A DNA stretch of 64,000 nt from assembly GCF_046244365.1 (NCBI RefSeq), contig NZ_CP176395.1:6944001-7008000 (forward strand), in the 5' to 3' direction. The notes beneath the pieces are model-generated. The model was not told the DNA's origin, did not search any database, and was given only the letters and a program-made list of their open reading frames with translations. Source of the stretch: Paenibacillus_V sp046244365. Its GTDB lineage: Bacteria; Bacillota; Bacilli; Paenibacillales; NBRC-103111. Shown here piece by piece: positions 1-8,075 of the stretch (within the stretch, counting starts at the first letter, position 1; each line of letters opens with the position of its first letter). A program made the position numbers and the translations under genes.

Positions 1-34
1 CTATTGCCCTCAAAATCGCCCAGCAACCAACAGA

Positions 35-75
35 TAGTGAACTTTAGTTCACTATTTGTTACCTTAAGTTCACTA
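35..75. repeat. Three copies of the octamer GTTCACTA (one inverted)
   Basis: TAGTGAAC at 35-42 faces GTTCACTA at 47-54 across a 4-nt spacer, forming a perfect inverted repeat. A second direct copy of GTTCACTA follows at 68-75, 21 nt after the first. No gene overlaps. The roughly 20-nt spacing recalls protein-binding arrays at transposon ends or in operators, but no partner array was found in the window, so the role is unknown. Confidence 0.6.
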
Positions 76-172
76 TTCTAAGCAAACGCGCTTATAACGC
101 TTCGTGCTACGCGCCTGGTGCTACATGTTGCCATACACACCCTCAAGAATCCGCATAATGCCTGTTCGCTGG

Positions 173-480
173 TAAGTGTTCAACTAACCGCCGCCCAAAC
201 GCCGTCTCGCTGCTTCCCAGACTCACACCTAGAACACGAGACTCCACGCCGGTTGGTGGAAGTTCAATGAACCGCCGCCGAACGTTCACCGTCCCTCTAC
301 GTCCCCGACGCACACCAAAGCACACGAGGCTCCACGCCGGTTCGCGGAAAGTTCAACTAACTCTCGCCGCCGAGCATTCGCCGTTCTCGCTGCGCCCCAG
401 ACGCACACCTAGCACACGAGATTCCACGCCGGTTCGCGGAAGTTCGACTAACTCCCGCCGTCGTACGTTCGCCATCTCGG
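173..480. repeat. About 3.5 imperfect tandem repeats of roughly 90 bp, intergenic
   Basis: Units begin near 173, 259, 348 and 440 (the last is partial). Each reads through a GTTCAACTAAC-like start, a CGCCG-rich middle, an ACGCACACCTAGCACACGAG-like stretch and ends in CTCCACGCCGGTTCGCGG. The array lies just downstream of the lipA stop. Short open frames through it exist only because the repeats lack stops, and they resemble no protein, so I do not call a gene here. Positions 1-491 hold nothing else I can support. Confidence 0.8.
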
Positions 481-491
481 CAGCAGCAGCT

Positions 492-1373
492 TTAAATGAG
501 CGTCTCCACCGCCGACTTTACTTGTTCATGCGCGTGGTAAGAGCTCCGTACAAGCGGCCCCGACTCCACATGGCTGAAGCCGCGTTTCACGCCTTCCGCT
601 TTGAGCTCGGCGAATTGCTCCGGCGTGTAGTACTGCTTGACCAGCAAATGCTGCAGCGAAGGCTGCAAATATTGGCCGATCGTCATAATATTGACATCGA
701 CGGCGCGCAAATCGTCCATCGTCTGCAAAATTTCGTCCCAGGTTTCCCCGACGCCGACCATGATGCTCGACTTCGTCGGAATCGATGGCGCCATCTCCTT
801 GGAGCGGCCAAGCAATTCCAGGGACCGGCGGTATTTCGCCTTGGAGCGTACGCGGTCCGACATGCGTTCGACCGTCTCGATGTTATGGTTCAAAATATCC
901 GGATTCGCATCGAGCACCGTGCGCAGCGATTCCGCACTGCCCATAAAATCGGGGATCAGCACCTCAACTCCGCACATCGGCAGCTTCCGGCGAATCGCAA
1001 GGATCGTTTCGGCAAAAATCGCCGCACCCCCGTCGGCCAGATCGTCTCTCGCAACCGAAGTCACGACGCAGTGGCGTAAGCCCATCTGCTCCGCCGCTTC
1101 CGCCACCCGCTCCGGCTCCTGGAGATCGAGCTCGGTCGGCAGCCCCGTTTTGACCGCGCAAAACCGGCATGCCCGCGTACATATATCGCCCAAAATCATA
1201 AACGTCGCCGTCCGGTTCGCCCAGCATTCGTGAATGTTCGGACATTTCGCTTCCTCACAAACCGTATGCAGCGTTTTGGAGCGCATCATTTTTTTAATTT
1301 CCGTATAATTTTCATCCGTTGTAAGCTTGATCTTCAGCCATTCCGGCTTCCGGCCGATCCGTTCTCTTGGCAT
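492..1373 (-). CDS. lipA: Lipoyl synthase (radical SAM)
   Basis: Inserts two sulfur atoms into the octanoyl group on E2 and GcvH subunits to make lipoyl cofactor. The 293-residue length is normal for Bacillales. The auxiliary-cluster motif is seen at Cys39, Cys44 and Cys50 (CEEAKCPNIHEC) and the radical-SAM motif CxxxCxxC at Cys65, Cys69 and Cys72. The conserved C-terminal RSSYHA contains the family's cluster-binding serine. The start is chosen because the EWLKIKL segment aligns with family N termini; the ribosome-binding site before it is weak. In Bacillus subtilis lipA neighbours lytH and yunB. Here the lar genes and nagZ lie between lipA and the lytH-like gene. Confidence 0.96.
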   Translation of the reverse strand: MPRERIGRKPEWLKIKLTTDENYTEIKKMMRSKTLHTVCEEAKCPNIHECWANRTATFMILGDICTRACRFCAVKTGLPTELDLQEPERVAEAAEQMGLRHCVVTSVARDDLADGGAAIFAETILAIRRKLPMCGVEVLIPDFMGSAESLRTVLDANPDILNHNIETVERMSDRVRSKAKYRRSLELLGRSKEMAPSIPTKSSIMVGVGETWDEILQTMDDLRAVDVNIMTIGQYLQPSLQHLLVKQYYTPEQFAELKAEGVKRGFSHVESGPLVRSSYHAHEQVKSAVETLI

Positions 1374-1798
1374 CCCTGGAACCCGCTTTCTCTATAGGTT
1401 GGTCATTGCGTCTTTCCCGCTATTATAGCACGAAAACGGGACCAAGGATAAACGGCAGCACCTTTCTTTCGGAAAAGTGCGGCTGAACGGCAGGCTATAC
1501 GTAAAGCGGCGCTTCATCTTTCGCATCGGTACTTTCATTGTACGATGCGCTAAGCCGAAAAAAACGGCAGCCGTTGTTGGAAAAGGTGTGATTTTGTTCG
1601 ATTTCGAAGCTAAGTATGGTACACTTATTAACGATAGATAACGTGTGCATGACCGATTCACGCTCGCTGCTGCAAGGCTGGTCTTTGGCTATTATGCGAT
1701 ACGGGAGTTTGGGAAACCCGGGGGCAGCTGCTTTAGGAAACTTACATACAACCGTGGCTTCCTGACCGGCAGTCACGATTTCGGGGGAGGCGCTTTAC
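1374..1798. other. Intergenic region between lipA and larE, possible structured larE leader
   Basis: About 425 bp without a credible gene. The last 110 bp before larE contain several short self-complementary stretches, for example around GTTTGGGAAAC near 1708 and AGGAA...TTCCT at about 1735-1765. The larE ribosome-binding site GGGGGAGG precedes its ATG. I looked for a nickel/cobalt riboswitch and could not match one, so a regulatory leader is only a possibility. Confidence 0.3.
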
Positions 1799-2656
1799 AT
1801 GGAACTGGAACAAATACCGGCATCCGTTCGGGAAAAGGATGCGCGGCTTGGGGCCATCCTACGGGAGATGGGCCGGGTTATGGTCGCTTTTTCGGGCGGC
1901 GTAGACAGCTCGTTCGTGCTCAAAAGAGCTCAGCAGGAGCTCGGGGATCAGGTGCTTGCGGTCATTGCCGCATCCGAAACGTTCCCGTCACGCGAATTTG
2001 ACGCCGCGGTCAAGCTTGCCGAGGAGTTGGGCGTCCGCATTCATAAAACGGAAGTAAAGGAATTCGAAAACGCAAGCTTCGTCGCCAACAACCCGGACCG
2101 CTGCTATCATTGCAAAACAGGCTTATACGCCCATCTGCAAACGATTGCTGCCGAGCTCGGCTACCCGTTCCTGCTTGACGGTTCCAATGTCGACGATCTG
2201 GGCGATTACCGGCCGGGCCTCAAGGCCAAGAACGAGCAAGGCGTCCGCAGTACGCTGCAGGAGGCGGGCTTCGTGAAGCAGGAAATTCGCCAGCTGGCCA
2301 AAGAGCTCGGGCTGCCGGTCTGGAATAAACCGTCCTTCGCCTGCTTGTCCTCGCGTATACCTTACGGAACCAAAATCGAAAAATACAAGATCGACCAGCT
2401 CGACGAAGGAGAAGCATTCCTCCTATCGCTCGGCCTGTATCAGGTACGCGTCAGACATCATGACAAAATCGCGCGGATCGAGGTCATGCCGGAGGAAATC
2501 CATAAGGTGATCGAGCATCGCGAATCGATTTTCGAGAAATTTAGTTCGCTCGGCTTTACGTACGTCACGCTGGATTTGGCGGGCTACCGGACGGGAAGCA
2601 TGAACGAGGTGCTCAGCCAAACGACCAAACAGAAGGTGAAGGAAGCGTCCCTATGA
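1799..2656 (+). CDS. larE: LarE, ATP-dependent sacrificial sulfur transferase for nickel-pincer nucleotide
   Basis: LarE adenylates the carboxylated pyridinium precursor and, in the founding enzyme, donates sulfur from its own cysteine to make the thiocarboxylate groups of the nickel-pincer nucleotide (NPN) cofactor. The PP-loop SGGVDSS spans residues 32-38. CYHC is at 102-105. Cys182 in FACLSSR occupies the position of the sacrificial cysteine. The 285-residue length matches the family. The stop overlaps the larB start (ATGA at 2653-2656), so the two are translationally coupled in an operon larE-larB-larC1. Confidence 0.93.
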   Translation: MELEQIPASVREKDARLGAILREMGRVMVAFSGGVDSSFVLKRAQQELGDQVLAVIAASETFPSREFDAAVKLAEELGVRIHKTEVKEFENASFVANNPDRCYHCKTGLYAHLQTIAAELGYPFLLDGSNVDDLGDYRPGLKAKNEQGVRSTLQEAGFVKQEIRQLAKELGLPVWNKPSFACLSSRIPYGTKIEKYKIDQLDEGEAFLLSLGLYQVRVRHHDKIARIEVMPEEIHKVIEHRESIFEKFSSLGFTYVTLDLAGYRTGSMNEVLSQTTKQKVKEASL

Positions 2657-3429
2657 CCGAGTTGGAGCAGTTATTATTAAAAGTTCAGAGCGGCGAGCTG
2701 CAAATTGACGAGGCCAAAAAGCAAATGCAGCCGCTGCTCTCCTCCGGCATCGCCGACCTCGGCTTTGCCCAGATCGATACGGAACGCGAAAAGCGGACCG
2801 GCTTTCCCGAGGTTATTTTCGGGGAAGGCAAGTCGGCCGAGCAGATAGCCGCCATTTTCGCGAAGCTGATGGAGCATGCGGACCGGGTGCTTGCAACCCG
2901 GGTCGATGCGGATAAAGCGGAAGCGGTGGCCGCCCAGCTGAAGGGCATCACCTATCACCCTGCGGCAAGAGCGCTGACCTGGTTCAAAAAGCCGATTCTT
3001 CGCGTAAGCAGCGGCTATATTGCGGTCGTATGCGCCGGAACCTCCGATCTGCCCGTGGCCGAGGAAGCCGCGCTGACCGCCGAATGCATGGGCTCGCATG
3101 TCGAACGCGTATACGACGTCGGCGTTGCCGGCATTCATCGGCTGTTCAACCGGCTTCCGCTTATCCGCGGGGCGAGCGCCATCGTCGTCGCAGCCGGTAT
3201 GGAAGGCGCGCTGGCCAGCGTGCTCGGCGGCCTTGTGTCCAAGCCTATCGTCGCGGTGCCGACAAGCATCGGCTACGGCGCAAGCTTTCAAGGCGTCGCC
3301 GCCTTGCTCGCCATGCTGAACAGCTGCGCCCCCGGCGTTACCGTCGTGAATATCGACAACGGCTTCGGAGCAGGCTATGCCGCAGGCATTATCCATAAAA
3401 ATATCGCCAACCAACAGGCAGCGAAATAA
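2653..3429 (+). CDS. larB: LarB, nicotinate adenine dinucleotide carboxylase/hydrolase
   Basis: LarB carboxylates the pyridinium ring of nicotinic acid adenine dinucleotide and hydrolyses the phosphoanhydride, the first step of NPN synthesis. The 258 residues carry the PurE-like C-terminal domain typical of LarB: VVCAGTSDLPVAEEAA, then VAGMEGALASVLGGLVSKPIVA, then PTSIGYGAS (each seen in order, roughly residues 125-225). It overlaps larE by 4 nt and precedes larC1 by 32 bp. The lactate-racemase apoenzyme gene larA is not in this window. Confidence 0.92.
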   Translation: MTELEQLLLKVQSGELQIDEAKKQMQPLLSSGIADLGFAQIDTEREKRTGFPEVIFGEGKSAEQIAAIFAKLMEHADRVLATRVDADKAEAVAAQLKGITYHPAARALTWFKKPILRVSSGYIAVVCAGTSDLPVAEEAALTAECMGSHVERVYDVGVAGIHRLFNRLPLIRGASAIVVAAGMEGALASVLGGLVSKPIVAVPTSIGYGASFQGVAALLAMLNSCAPGVTVVNIDNGFGAGYAAGIIHKNIANQQAAK

Positions 3430-3461
3430 GCTGACCATTATCGATAAAGGATGGGGAATCG

Positions 3462-4601
3462 ATGAAAATCGTCTACTTGGATTGCTTTTCCGGCATTAGC
3501 GGCGATATGACGCTAGCCGCCCTGGTCGATGCAGGCGCCGACCGCGATTATGTGGAGAGCGAGCTCGCCAAAATCCGGATCGAGCCTTTTGCGCTGGAAT
3601 GGAAACGGGTCAATAAACGCGGCATTTCCGCACTCAAAATGGACGTTGCGATCGAACCGGGCGCAGCCCCGACGCATCACCGCCACTATACCGATATCGT
3701 CAAATTAATCGAAGGCGCAGGGTTTAACGATCGGGTGACTGCGCTCAGCTTGGCCATTTTCCGGAAAATCGGCATCGCCGAAGCCAAAATACACGGCATC
3801 CCTGTGGAAAAGGTGCATTTCCACGAAGTCGGCGCCATCGATTCGATCGTCGACATCGTCGGCGTTGCGCTCGCTCTCGACTCCATCGGCGCGGACAAGA
3901 TCGTTAGCGCGCCTGTACCGCTCGGTTCCGGCACCGTAAAATGCGACCATGGTATTTATCCGGTTCCGGCCCCTGCCACGCTTGAAATGATGAAAGGACT
4001 GCCGATCGCGCCGTCCTCGCATCGCATGGAGCTGACCACTCCGACCGGCGCAGGCATCGCCTCGGGCATCGTCGATGAATTTGCAAGCGCGCTGCCGGCA
4101 ATGATCGTCGAATCCGTCGGCTATGGCGCCGGCACCCGCGACTTGCCTAATCACCCTAATGTGCTGCGGGTTGTCATCGGCAGCGCGGATACGCATTTAA
4201 CCAAGTGCTCGCCGCCGCTCATTCATCTTGCGCAGGATGCCCCTCAGCCGCAGGAGCACCACCACCATCACCATCCGGCAACCGGGGGCCACAGCCATTC
4301 GCATGATCACGATCACGGCCACAGCCACTCGCATGATCACGATCACGGGCATCACGGCCACAGCCACTCGCATGATCACGATCACGGGCATCACGGCCAC
4401 AGCCATTCGCATGATCACGATCACGGGGATCACGGCCACAGCCACTCCCATGATCACGATCACGGGAATCACGGCCACAGCCACTCCCATGATCACGATC
4501 ACGGGGATCACGGCCACAGCCACTCCCATGATCACGATCACGGGGATCACAGCCACAATCACTCGCATGAGCCTACGGTCCGGGACAATACCGTTCTGTA
4601 A
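3462..4601 (+). CDS. larC1: LarC N-terminal part (nickel insertion) with long His-rich tail
   Basis: LarC is the CTP-dependent cyclometallase that inserts nickel into the pincer nucleotide. Residues 1 to about 245 are the LarC N-terminal domain (YLDCFSGISGDM start, HFHEVGAIDSIVDIVG near 120, TPTGAGI near 195). From residue 263 the protein becomes histidine-rich: HHHHHH, then seven GHSHSHDHDH units, ending with a stop at 4601. The usual LarC C-terminal domain is not fused or in a following frame. It is encoded separately on the opposite strand (4664-5137). The His/Asp tail probably binds or stores Ni2+. Ribosome-binding site GGATGGGG precedes the ATG. Confidence 0.9.
   Translation: MKIVYLDCFSGISGDMTLAALVDAGADRDYVESELAKIRIEPFALEWKRVNKRGISALKMDVAIEPGAAPTHHRHYTDIVKLIEGAGFNDRVTALSLAIFRKIGIAEAKIHGIPVEKVHFHEVGAIDSIVDIVGVALALDSIGADKIVSAPVPLGSGTVKCDHGIYPVPAPATLEMMKGLPIAPSSHRMELTTPTGAGIASGIVDEFASALPAMIVESVGYGAGTRDLPNHPNVLRVVIGSADTHLTKCSPPLIHLAQDAPQPQEHHHHHHPATGGHSHSHDHDHGHSHSHDHDHGHHGHSHSHDHDHGHHGHSHSHDHDHGDHGHSHSHDHDHGNHGHSHSHDHDHGDHGHSHSHDHDHGDHSHNHSHEPTVRDNTVL
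4287..4550 (+). repeat. 39-bp coding tandem repeats (GHSHSHDHDHGxH) in larC1
   Basis: Seven copies of the block encoding GHSHSHDHDH. The last six are in a strict 39-bp period, with the twelfth residue varying (H, H, D, N, D, D). The near-identical nucleotide copies point to recent slippage or unequal recombination, so copy number probably varies between strains. Confidence 0.93.
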
Positions 4602-4625
4602 ATCCTTGCATGTGCCGCAACCAAC

Positions 4626-4665
4626 AAAAATCAGCCCTTCGACGAATCGAACGGGCTGATTTTTT
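4626..4665. terminator. Bidirectional terminator between larC1 and larC2
   Basis: AAAAATCAGCCC pairs with GGGCTGATTTTT around a 16-nt loop, with A/T runs on both sides. The larC2 stop codon (4664-4666) is within the right arm. It separates the two converging genes. Confidence 0.85.
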
Positions 4666-5137
4666 ATTGATCTTCCTCCGCGAACTTCATCCGAGCCGCC
4701 TCGTACACCGCTTTAAGCGGAACGCCGTGCCGCTTGGCCGCTTCCTCGCAGTCTTTGAACTCCGGCGCATATTGAACGAGCTTGCCGTCATGGTAGCCGG
4801 CTTTCACGCTAATGACACCCCATGGCGTTTCCACCTGCCGAAACTCGCGTCCCAGCCGGTGACAGGTCGCGTGCATATACCGCAGCCCTATCGTCGTCGT
4901 TTCGGCAAAAATGATATCCTCCATCGGAGAAAGGCTCCGCTCGTCGACAAGTACGTTCAGCATCAGGCCCGGACGGCCCTTTTTCATGATGATCGGAATC
5001 CACCAAACGTCATTCGCCCCTTGCTCCAGCAAGCGATCCGTCACATACGGGCAATGCTCGGGATTCATATCGTCGATATTCGCTTGAATCACGATCATCT
5101 GTCCGTCGCGATGCTCCTCTCGGTGCGCAAATGTCAT
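4664..5137 (-). CDS. larC2: LarC C-terminal part as a separate, inverted gene
   Basis: Encodes the LarC2 domain, recognised by IQANIDDMNPEHCPY, WIPIIMKKGRPGLML, ETTTIGLR and YAPEFKDCEEAAKRHGVPL in family order. In known lar operons larC2 directly follows larC1, often joined by a ribosomal frameshift. Here it is on the opposite strand and converges on larC1 through a shared terminator. The start at 5137 is preceded by GGGGGTG with 6-nt spacing; a GTG at 5146 or the ATG at 5098 are alternatives. The protein should still complete LarC as a second subunit. Its expression depends on its own promoter, not on the larE promoter. Confidence 0.88.
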   Translation of the reverse strand: MTFAHREEHRDGQMIVIQANIDDMNPEHCPYVTDRLLEQGANDVWWIPIIMKKGRPGLMLNVLVDERSLSPMEDIIFAETTTIGLRYMHATCHRLGREFRQVETPWGVISVKAGYHDGKLVQYAPEFKDCEEAAKRHGVPLKAVYEAARMKFAEEDQ

Positions 5138-5212
5138 CGTATGCACCCCCGTTCAACCGTTTGTTATCATATTAGCAGAACGGGTAAGGAGCGTCCATTG
5201 CGGATAAATCCA

Positions 5213-5374
5213 TTACTTATAGCCGTTAATGGCGAACAGCGCTTCGTTGCCGAGCAGCAGCTGGATTGTGAAATAGAGCACCGGAGACATCAGCAGAACG
5301 GCGAACAAAATAATGACGATCGGCAAGCCCGAGTATGAAGCCGTTTGTTTATGATTCGTTTCCAGGTTTGTCAT
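5213..5374 (-). CDS. Small single-span membrane protein, 53 aa
   Basis: An ATG at 5372-5374 preceded by a GGAGATGA ribosome-binding site opens a 53-codon frame ending in TAA at 5213-5215. After about 17 polar residues (MTNLETNHKQTASYSG) comes a hydrophobic helix (LPIVIILFAVLLMSPVLYF), then TIQLLLGNEALFAINGYK. It reads in the same direction as larC2 and starts upstream of it, so the two may share a transcript. Not recognised as a named family. The good ribosome-binding site and clear membrane helix argue that it is real. Confidence 0.55.
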   Translation of the reverse strand: MTNLETNHKQTASYSGLPIVIILFAVLLMSPVLYFTIQLLLGNEALFAINGYK

Positions 5375-5532
5375 GCGAAATCATCTCCGTTTCGTGAAGT
5401 TGTGCCTCGCTAGAGGCTTTTCATACTTCAACTATAACGTGCGACTGTATGCATGACTGTGATAAAAGTCACAGGTCAGCTGGCAATCCTGTGTCTAATC
5501 GGTTACGCCGACAAACCGTTCCGCTGCGTCTT

Positions 5533-6831
5533 CTACTTTTGCGGCGTGTACTTTTGCAGAGTTTCTTTGATACGGCGGCTGACAGCTTCGACATCAAGCC
5601 TCTCGGCCGGCTTATCGGCCAATTTATAAGCCTGCTTCAGCTTCAAAATTCGATACACGCTTTCATCCACGCGGCTCATGGAAAGCTTGCCGTCCTCTAC
5701 ATTTTTCTTGAGCGTGCGGAGAACTTCCGTCTCCTTCTCGTTGTCGTGAGCGACAAGCACGATATCGGCTCCGGCTTGTACGGCGCGGACAGCAGCTTCG
5801 CCTATCGCATAATTTTGCAGAACGGCTCCCATGGTCATATCGTCCGTGATGACGACCCCGTCGTAGCCGAGCTCCCCCCGAAGCAAATCCGTGATGACGC
5901 CTTTGGATAAAGAAGCCGGGTAGGATTCATCCAGCTTCGGCAGCAAAATGTGCGCGACCATGACCGCCTCCGCCTTGTCCTGAATTGCACGAGCAAACGG
6001 CACGAGTTCGAGCTTTTTAAGCTCTTCCTTGCTTTTATTTACCACCGGAAGCGCCCGATGCGAATCGACCGAAGTATCGCCGTGCCCCGGAAAATGCTTC
6101 ACGACCGGCACGACGCCACCGGAACGAATACCTTGCATCGTCGCAATACCAAGCCGGCTGACCAGGTCCGCACTCGGACCGAAGGAACGGTCCCCGATAA
6201 CCGGATTTTTCGGATTGCTGTCAACGTCCAAGACCGGCGCGTAATTCATATTGAAGCCGAGCCCCGATACCTCTTCAGCCAGACGCGCTCCGATCTCGGC
6301 CGATAATTCGGTTTTACCGATCTGACCGATCGCACGGTTTGTCGGGATAGCGGCGAACGCGGCCGGAAGTCGGTTGACCCTTCCTCCTTCTTGATCGACG
6401 CTTAGCCATAAGGGAGCAGCAGCGTTAGCACTTGCATTCGCCGCCTTCAGCGTATTCAGCAGCTTACTCGTTTGGTCGGCACTGGCGATATTGTCCTTAA
6501 AAAGAATAAATCCGCCTACTTTATGTTTGAAAATCATATCCAATGTTTGGTTGTCGGCTTCCTTCCCCTCCAATCCGACGATGACGAGCTGTCCGATTTT
6601 TTCGTCGAGCGACATTTGTTGCATCTTCAGTTTCAGCGGATCGGGCTTGGCCGTAGGCGTCGCGCTCGGCGACGGCGCACTCGTACCGGGAGTGCCGGCG
6701 TTATTGCCCGCGCTTCCCGTTTGCGCTCCCTCCGACGGGGTGTTTTTTGCTCCGCCAAGCCCCGCACAGCCGGTCAACGCTATAGCCGCAGCGGCTACGG
6801 CAGCCATGAAGCTGAGCCTCATTTCCCGCAT
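5533..6831 (-). CDS. nagZ: Lipoprotein beta-N-acetylhexosaminidase, GH3 (NagZ-like)
   Basis: Cleaves terminal N-acetylglucosamine from muropeptides during cell-wall recycling. The start at 6831 is chosen from the AAGGAGG site 7 nt upstream. It gives 432 residues with a lipoprotein signal (LTGCAG, Cys22), so the enzyme is anchored outside the membrane, as in other Gram-positives. GH3 signatures are present: DQEGGRVNRLP, the flexible-loop motif KHFPGHGDTSVDSHRALP with the His/Asp acid-base pair, and the nucleophile motif VITDDMTMGA. A low-complexity Ser/Thr/Pro/Gly linker (residues 25-60) follows the lipid anchor. An open frame extends upstream to 6945 but lacks a signal sequence. Confidence 0.92.
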   Translation of the reverse strand: MREMRLSFMAAVAAAAIALTGCAGLGGAKNTPSEGAQTGSAGNNAGTPGTSAPSPSATPTAKPDPLKLKMQQMSLDEKIGQLVIVGLEGKEADNQTLDMIFKHKVGGFILFKDNIASADQTSKLLNTLKAANASANAAAPLWLSVDQEGGRVNRLPAAFAAIPTNRAIGQIGKTELSAEIGARLAEEVSGLGFNMNYAPVLDVDSNPKNPVIGDRSFGPSADLVSRLGIATMQGIRSGGVVPVVKHFPGHGDTSVDSHRALPVVNKSKEELKKLELVPFARAIQDKAEAVMVAHILLPKLDESYPASLSKGVITDLLRGELGYDGVVITDDMTMGAVLQNYAIGEAAVRAVQAGADIVLVAHDNEKETEVLRTLKKNVEDGKLSMSRVDESVYRILKLKQAYKLADKPAERLDVEAVSRRIKETLQKYTPQK

Positions 6832-6990
6832 TCTGTTTCCCTCCTTCGCACTTGAACCTTGCACCATCATAACAAAATTGTTTCCATCCTGCCGCGCATC
6901 CATGACTTCTTCAAGAAAAGCGTAATAAAAATCCGAGGCCGACACATCCTATAAATGGCGAATACGAGCGTTCAACCAGGAGGACAACCG

Positions 6991-8028
6991 ATGAAGCAAA
7001 TGTTAACGCAGTGCCGCATGGCGCTGCGCGTCATTGCCGTTTATACGCTGATTGTCGCATGCGCCGCTTGTCCGGCCGTTACCGCCGCACCTTCAGCCCC
7101 GGCGAATCCAGCCCAAACGCTGGCCGAAAGGAAAGACCTATTCGATAAAGTGAGCGCGCTCACCGGCATCCCGTGGTACAGCCTCGCGGCGATCGATCAA
7201 TACGAACGAACGATGAATAGCGCCAAAAAAAGACCTGTTCGCGAAGGCGCCCTGATCGCCATCTATTACCCTGAGCCGGAATGGGCGGGGTATTTGAATC
7301 CCGATCAAGAGGATCAAAGCCTTCATTCGATCGCTTTTTTCGGAGGCAGGGGCAAGGACGGATCCGGCGACGGCCTCGCGGATCGCCAGAACGATATGGA
7401 TGTTCTGTATACGATGGCAGACTATATGCTTGGCTTCGGAACGAACAAAGACGATTTCGGCATCGGGCTTTGGGAATATTATCAGAATTCGCGCAGCGTC
7501 GAGCGCATCCAGCAGTTTTCCGCCATCTATGCAACATTCGATACGCTGGAGCTAGGCAAGCATGCTTTCCCGCTCCCTTTAAGCGCAGAATACTCCTACC
7601 GAAGCACTTGGGGAGCGAGCAGAGGCTGGGGCGGATTCCGCATTCATGAAGGAACCGACCTTTTTGCAGGCCACGGCGTACCCGTCCGGAGCACCTGCTA
7701 CGGCATTATCGAGGAAATGGGCTGGAACCCTTACGGCGGATGGCGCATCGGCATTCGTGATCTGAACGGCACCTATCACTATTTCGCACACCTTTCCGGC
7801 TTCGACAAAAAGATCAAAACAGGCGATGTGCTGAAGCCCGGCCAGGTCATCGGCTGGGTCGGCAGCTCGGGCTACGGCAAACCGGGCACGCAGGGCAAAT
7901 TCCCTCCACATCTGCATTTCGGGATGTACCGCGACAGCGGCCTGGCGGAGTGGTCGTTCGATCCCTATCCGCATCTGCGCAAATGGGAGCGGGAAGAACA
8001 GAACGAGTCCCGCAAGCCAACGAAATGA
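6991..8028 (+). CDS. lytH: M23-family endopeptidase, LytH/YunA-like
   Basis: Zinc metallopeptidase that cuts peptidoglycan peptides. B. subtilis LytH, the neighbour of yunB, is an L-Ala-D-Glu endopeptidase acting on the spore cortex. The start at 6991 follows AGGAGG and gives 345 residues with an N-terminal signal or anchor segment (IAVYTLIVACAACPAV). The Zn-binding motif HEGTD is near residue 218 and HLHFGMY near residue 311. Between the helix and the M23 domain lies a region beginning FDKVSALTGIPWYSLAAIDQYE, typical of LytH proteins. It converges on yunB through a shared terminator, matching B. subtilis gene content. The symbol is by context and homology. Confidence 0.82.
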   Translation: MKQMLTQCRMALRVIAVYTLIVACAACPAVTAAPSAPANPAQTLAERKDLFDKVSALTGIPWYSLAAIDQYERTMNSAKKRPVREGALIAIYYPEPEWAGYLNPDQEDQSLHSIAFFGGRGKDGSGDGLADRQNDMDVLYTMADYMLGFGTNKDDFGIGLWEYYQNSRSVERIQQFSAIYATFDTLELGKHAFPLPLSAEYSYRSTWGASRGWGGFRIHEGTDLFAGHGVPVRSTCYGIIEEMGWNPYGGWRIGIRDLNGTYHYFAHLSGFDKKIKTGDVLKPGQVIGWVGSSGYGKPGTQGKFPPHLHFGMYRDSGLAEWSFDPYPHLRKWEREEQNESRKPTK

Positions 8029-8075
8029 ACGGACGCAAACCGCACCTTATGGCGCGCGGTTTGCGTCCGTTTTTC
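8029..8075. terminator. Terminator between lytH and yunB
   Basis: A 15-bp stem ACGGACGCAAACCGC / GCGGTTTGCGTCCGT (8029-8043 and 8056-8070) followed by TTTTC. The yunB stop codon lies at its edge. Confidence 0.88.

Noticed and set aside
143..480. Short open frames at the left edge
   Set aside because: They run through the tandem repeats, change with strand and frame, and have no start signals.
1374..1798. Nickel/cobalt riboswitch before larE
   Set aside because: No match to the conserved core could be found by eye. Only generic hairpins are visible.
4287..4550. Regular 39-bp repeats that could be taken for a CRISPR array
   Set aside because: The repeats are in frame within larC1, have no variable spacers and encode a His-rich tail.
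3462..5146. larC as one gene with a programmed frameshift
   Set aside because: The second half is on the opposite strand, so no frameshift could join the halves.
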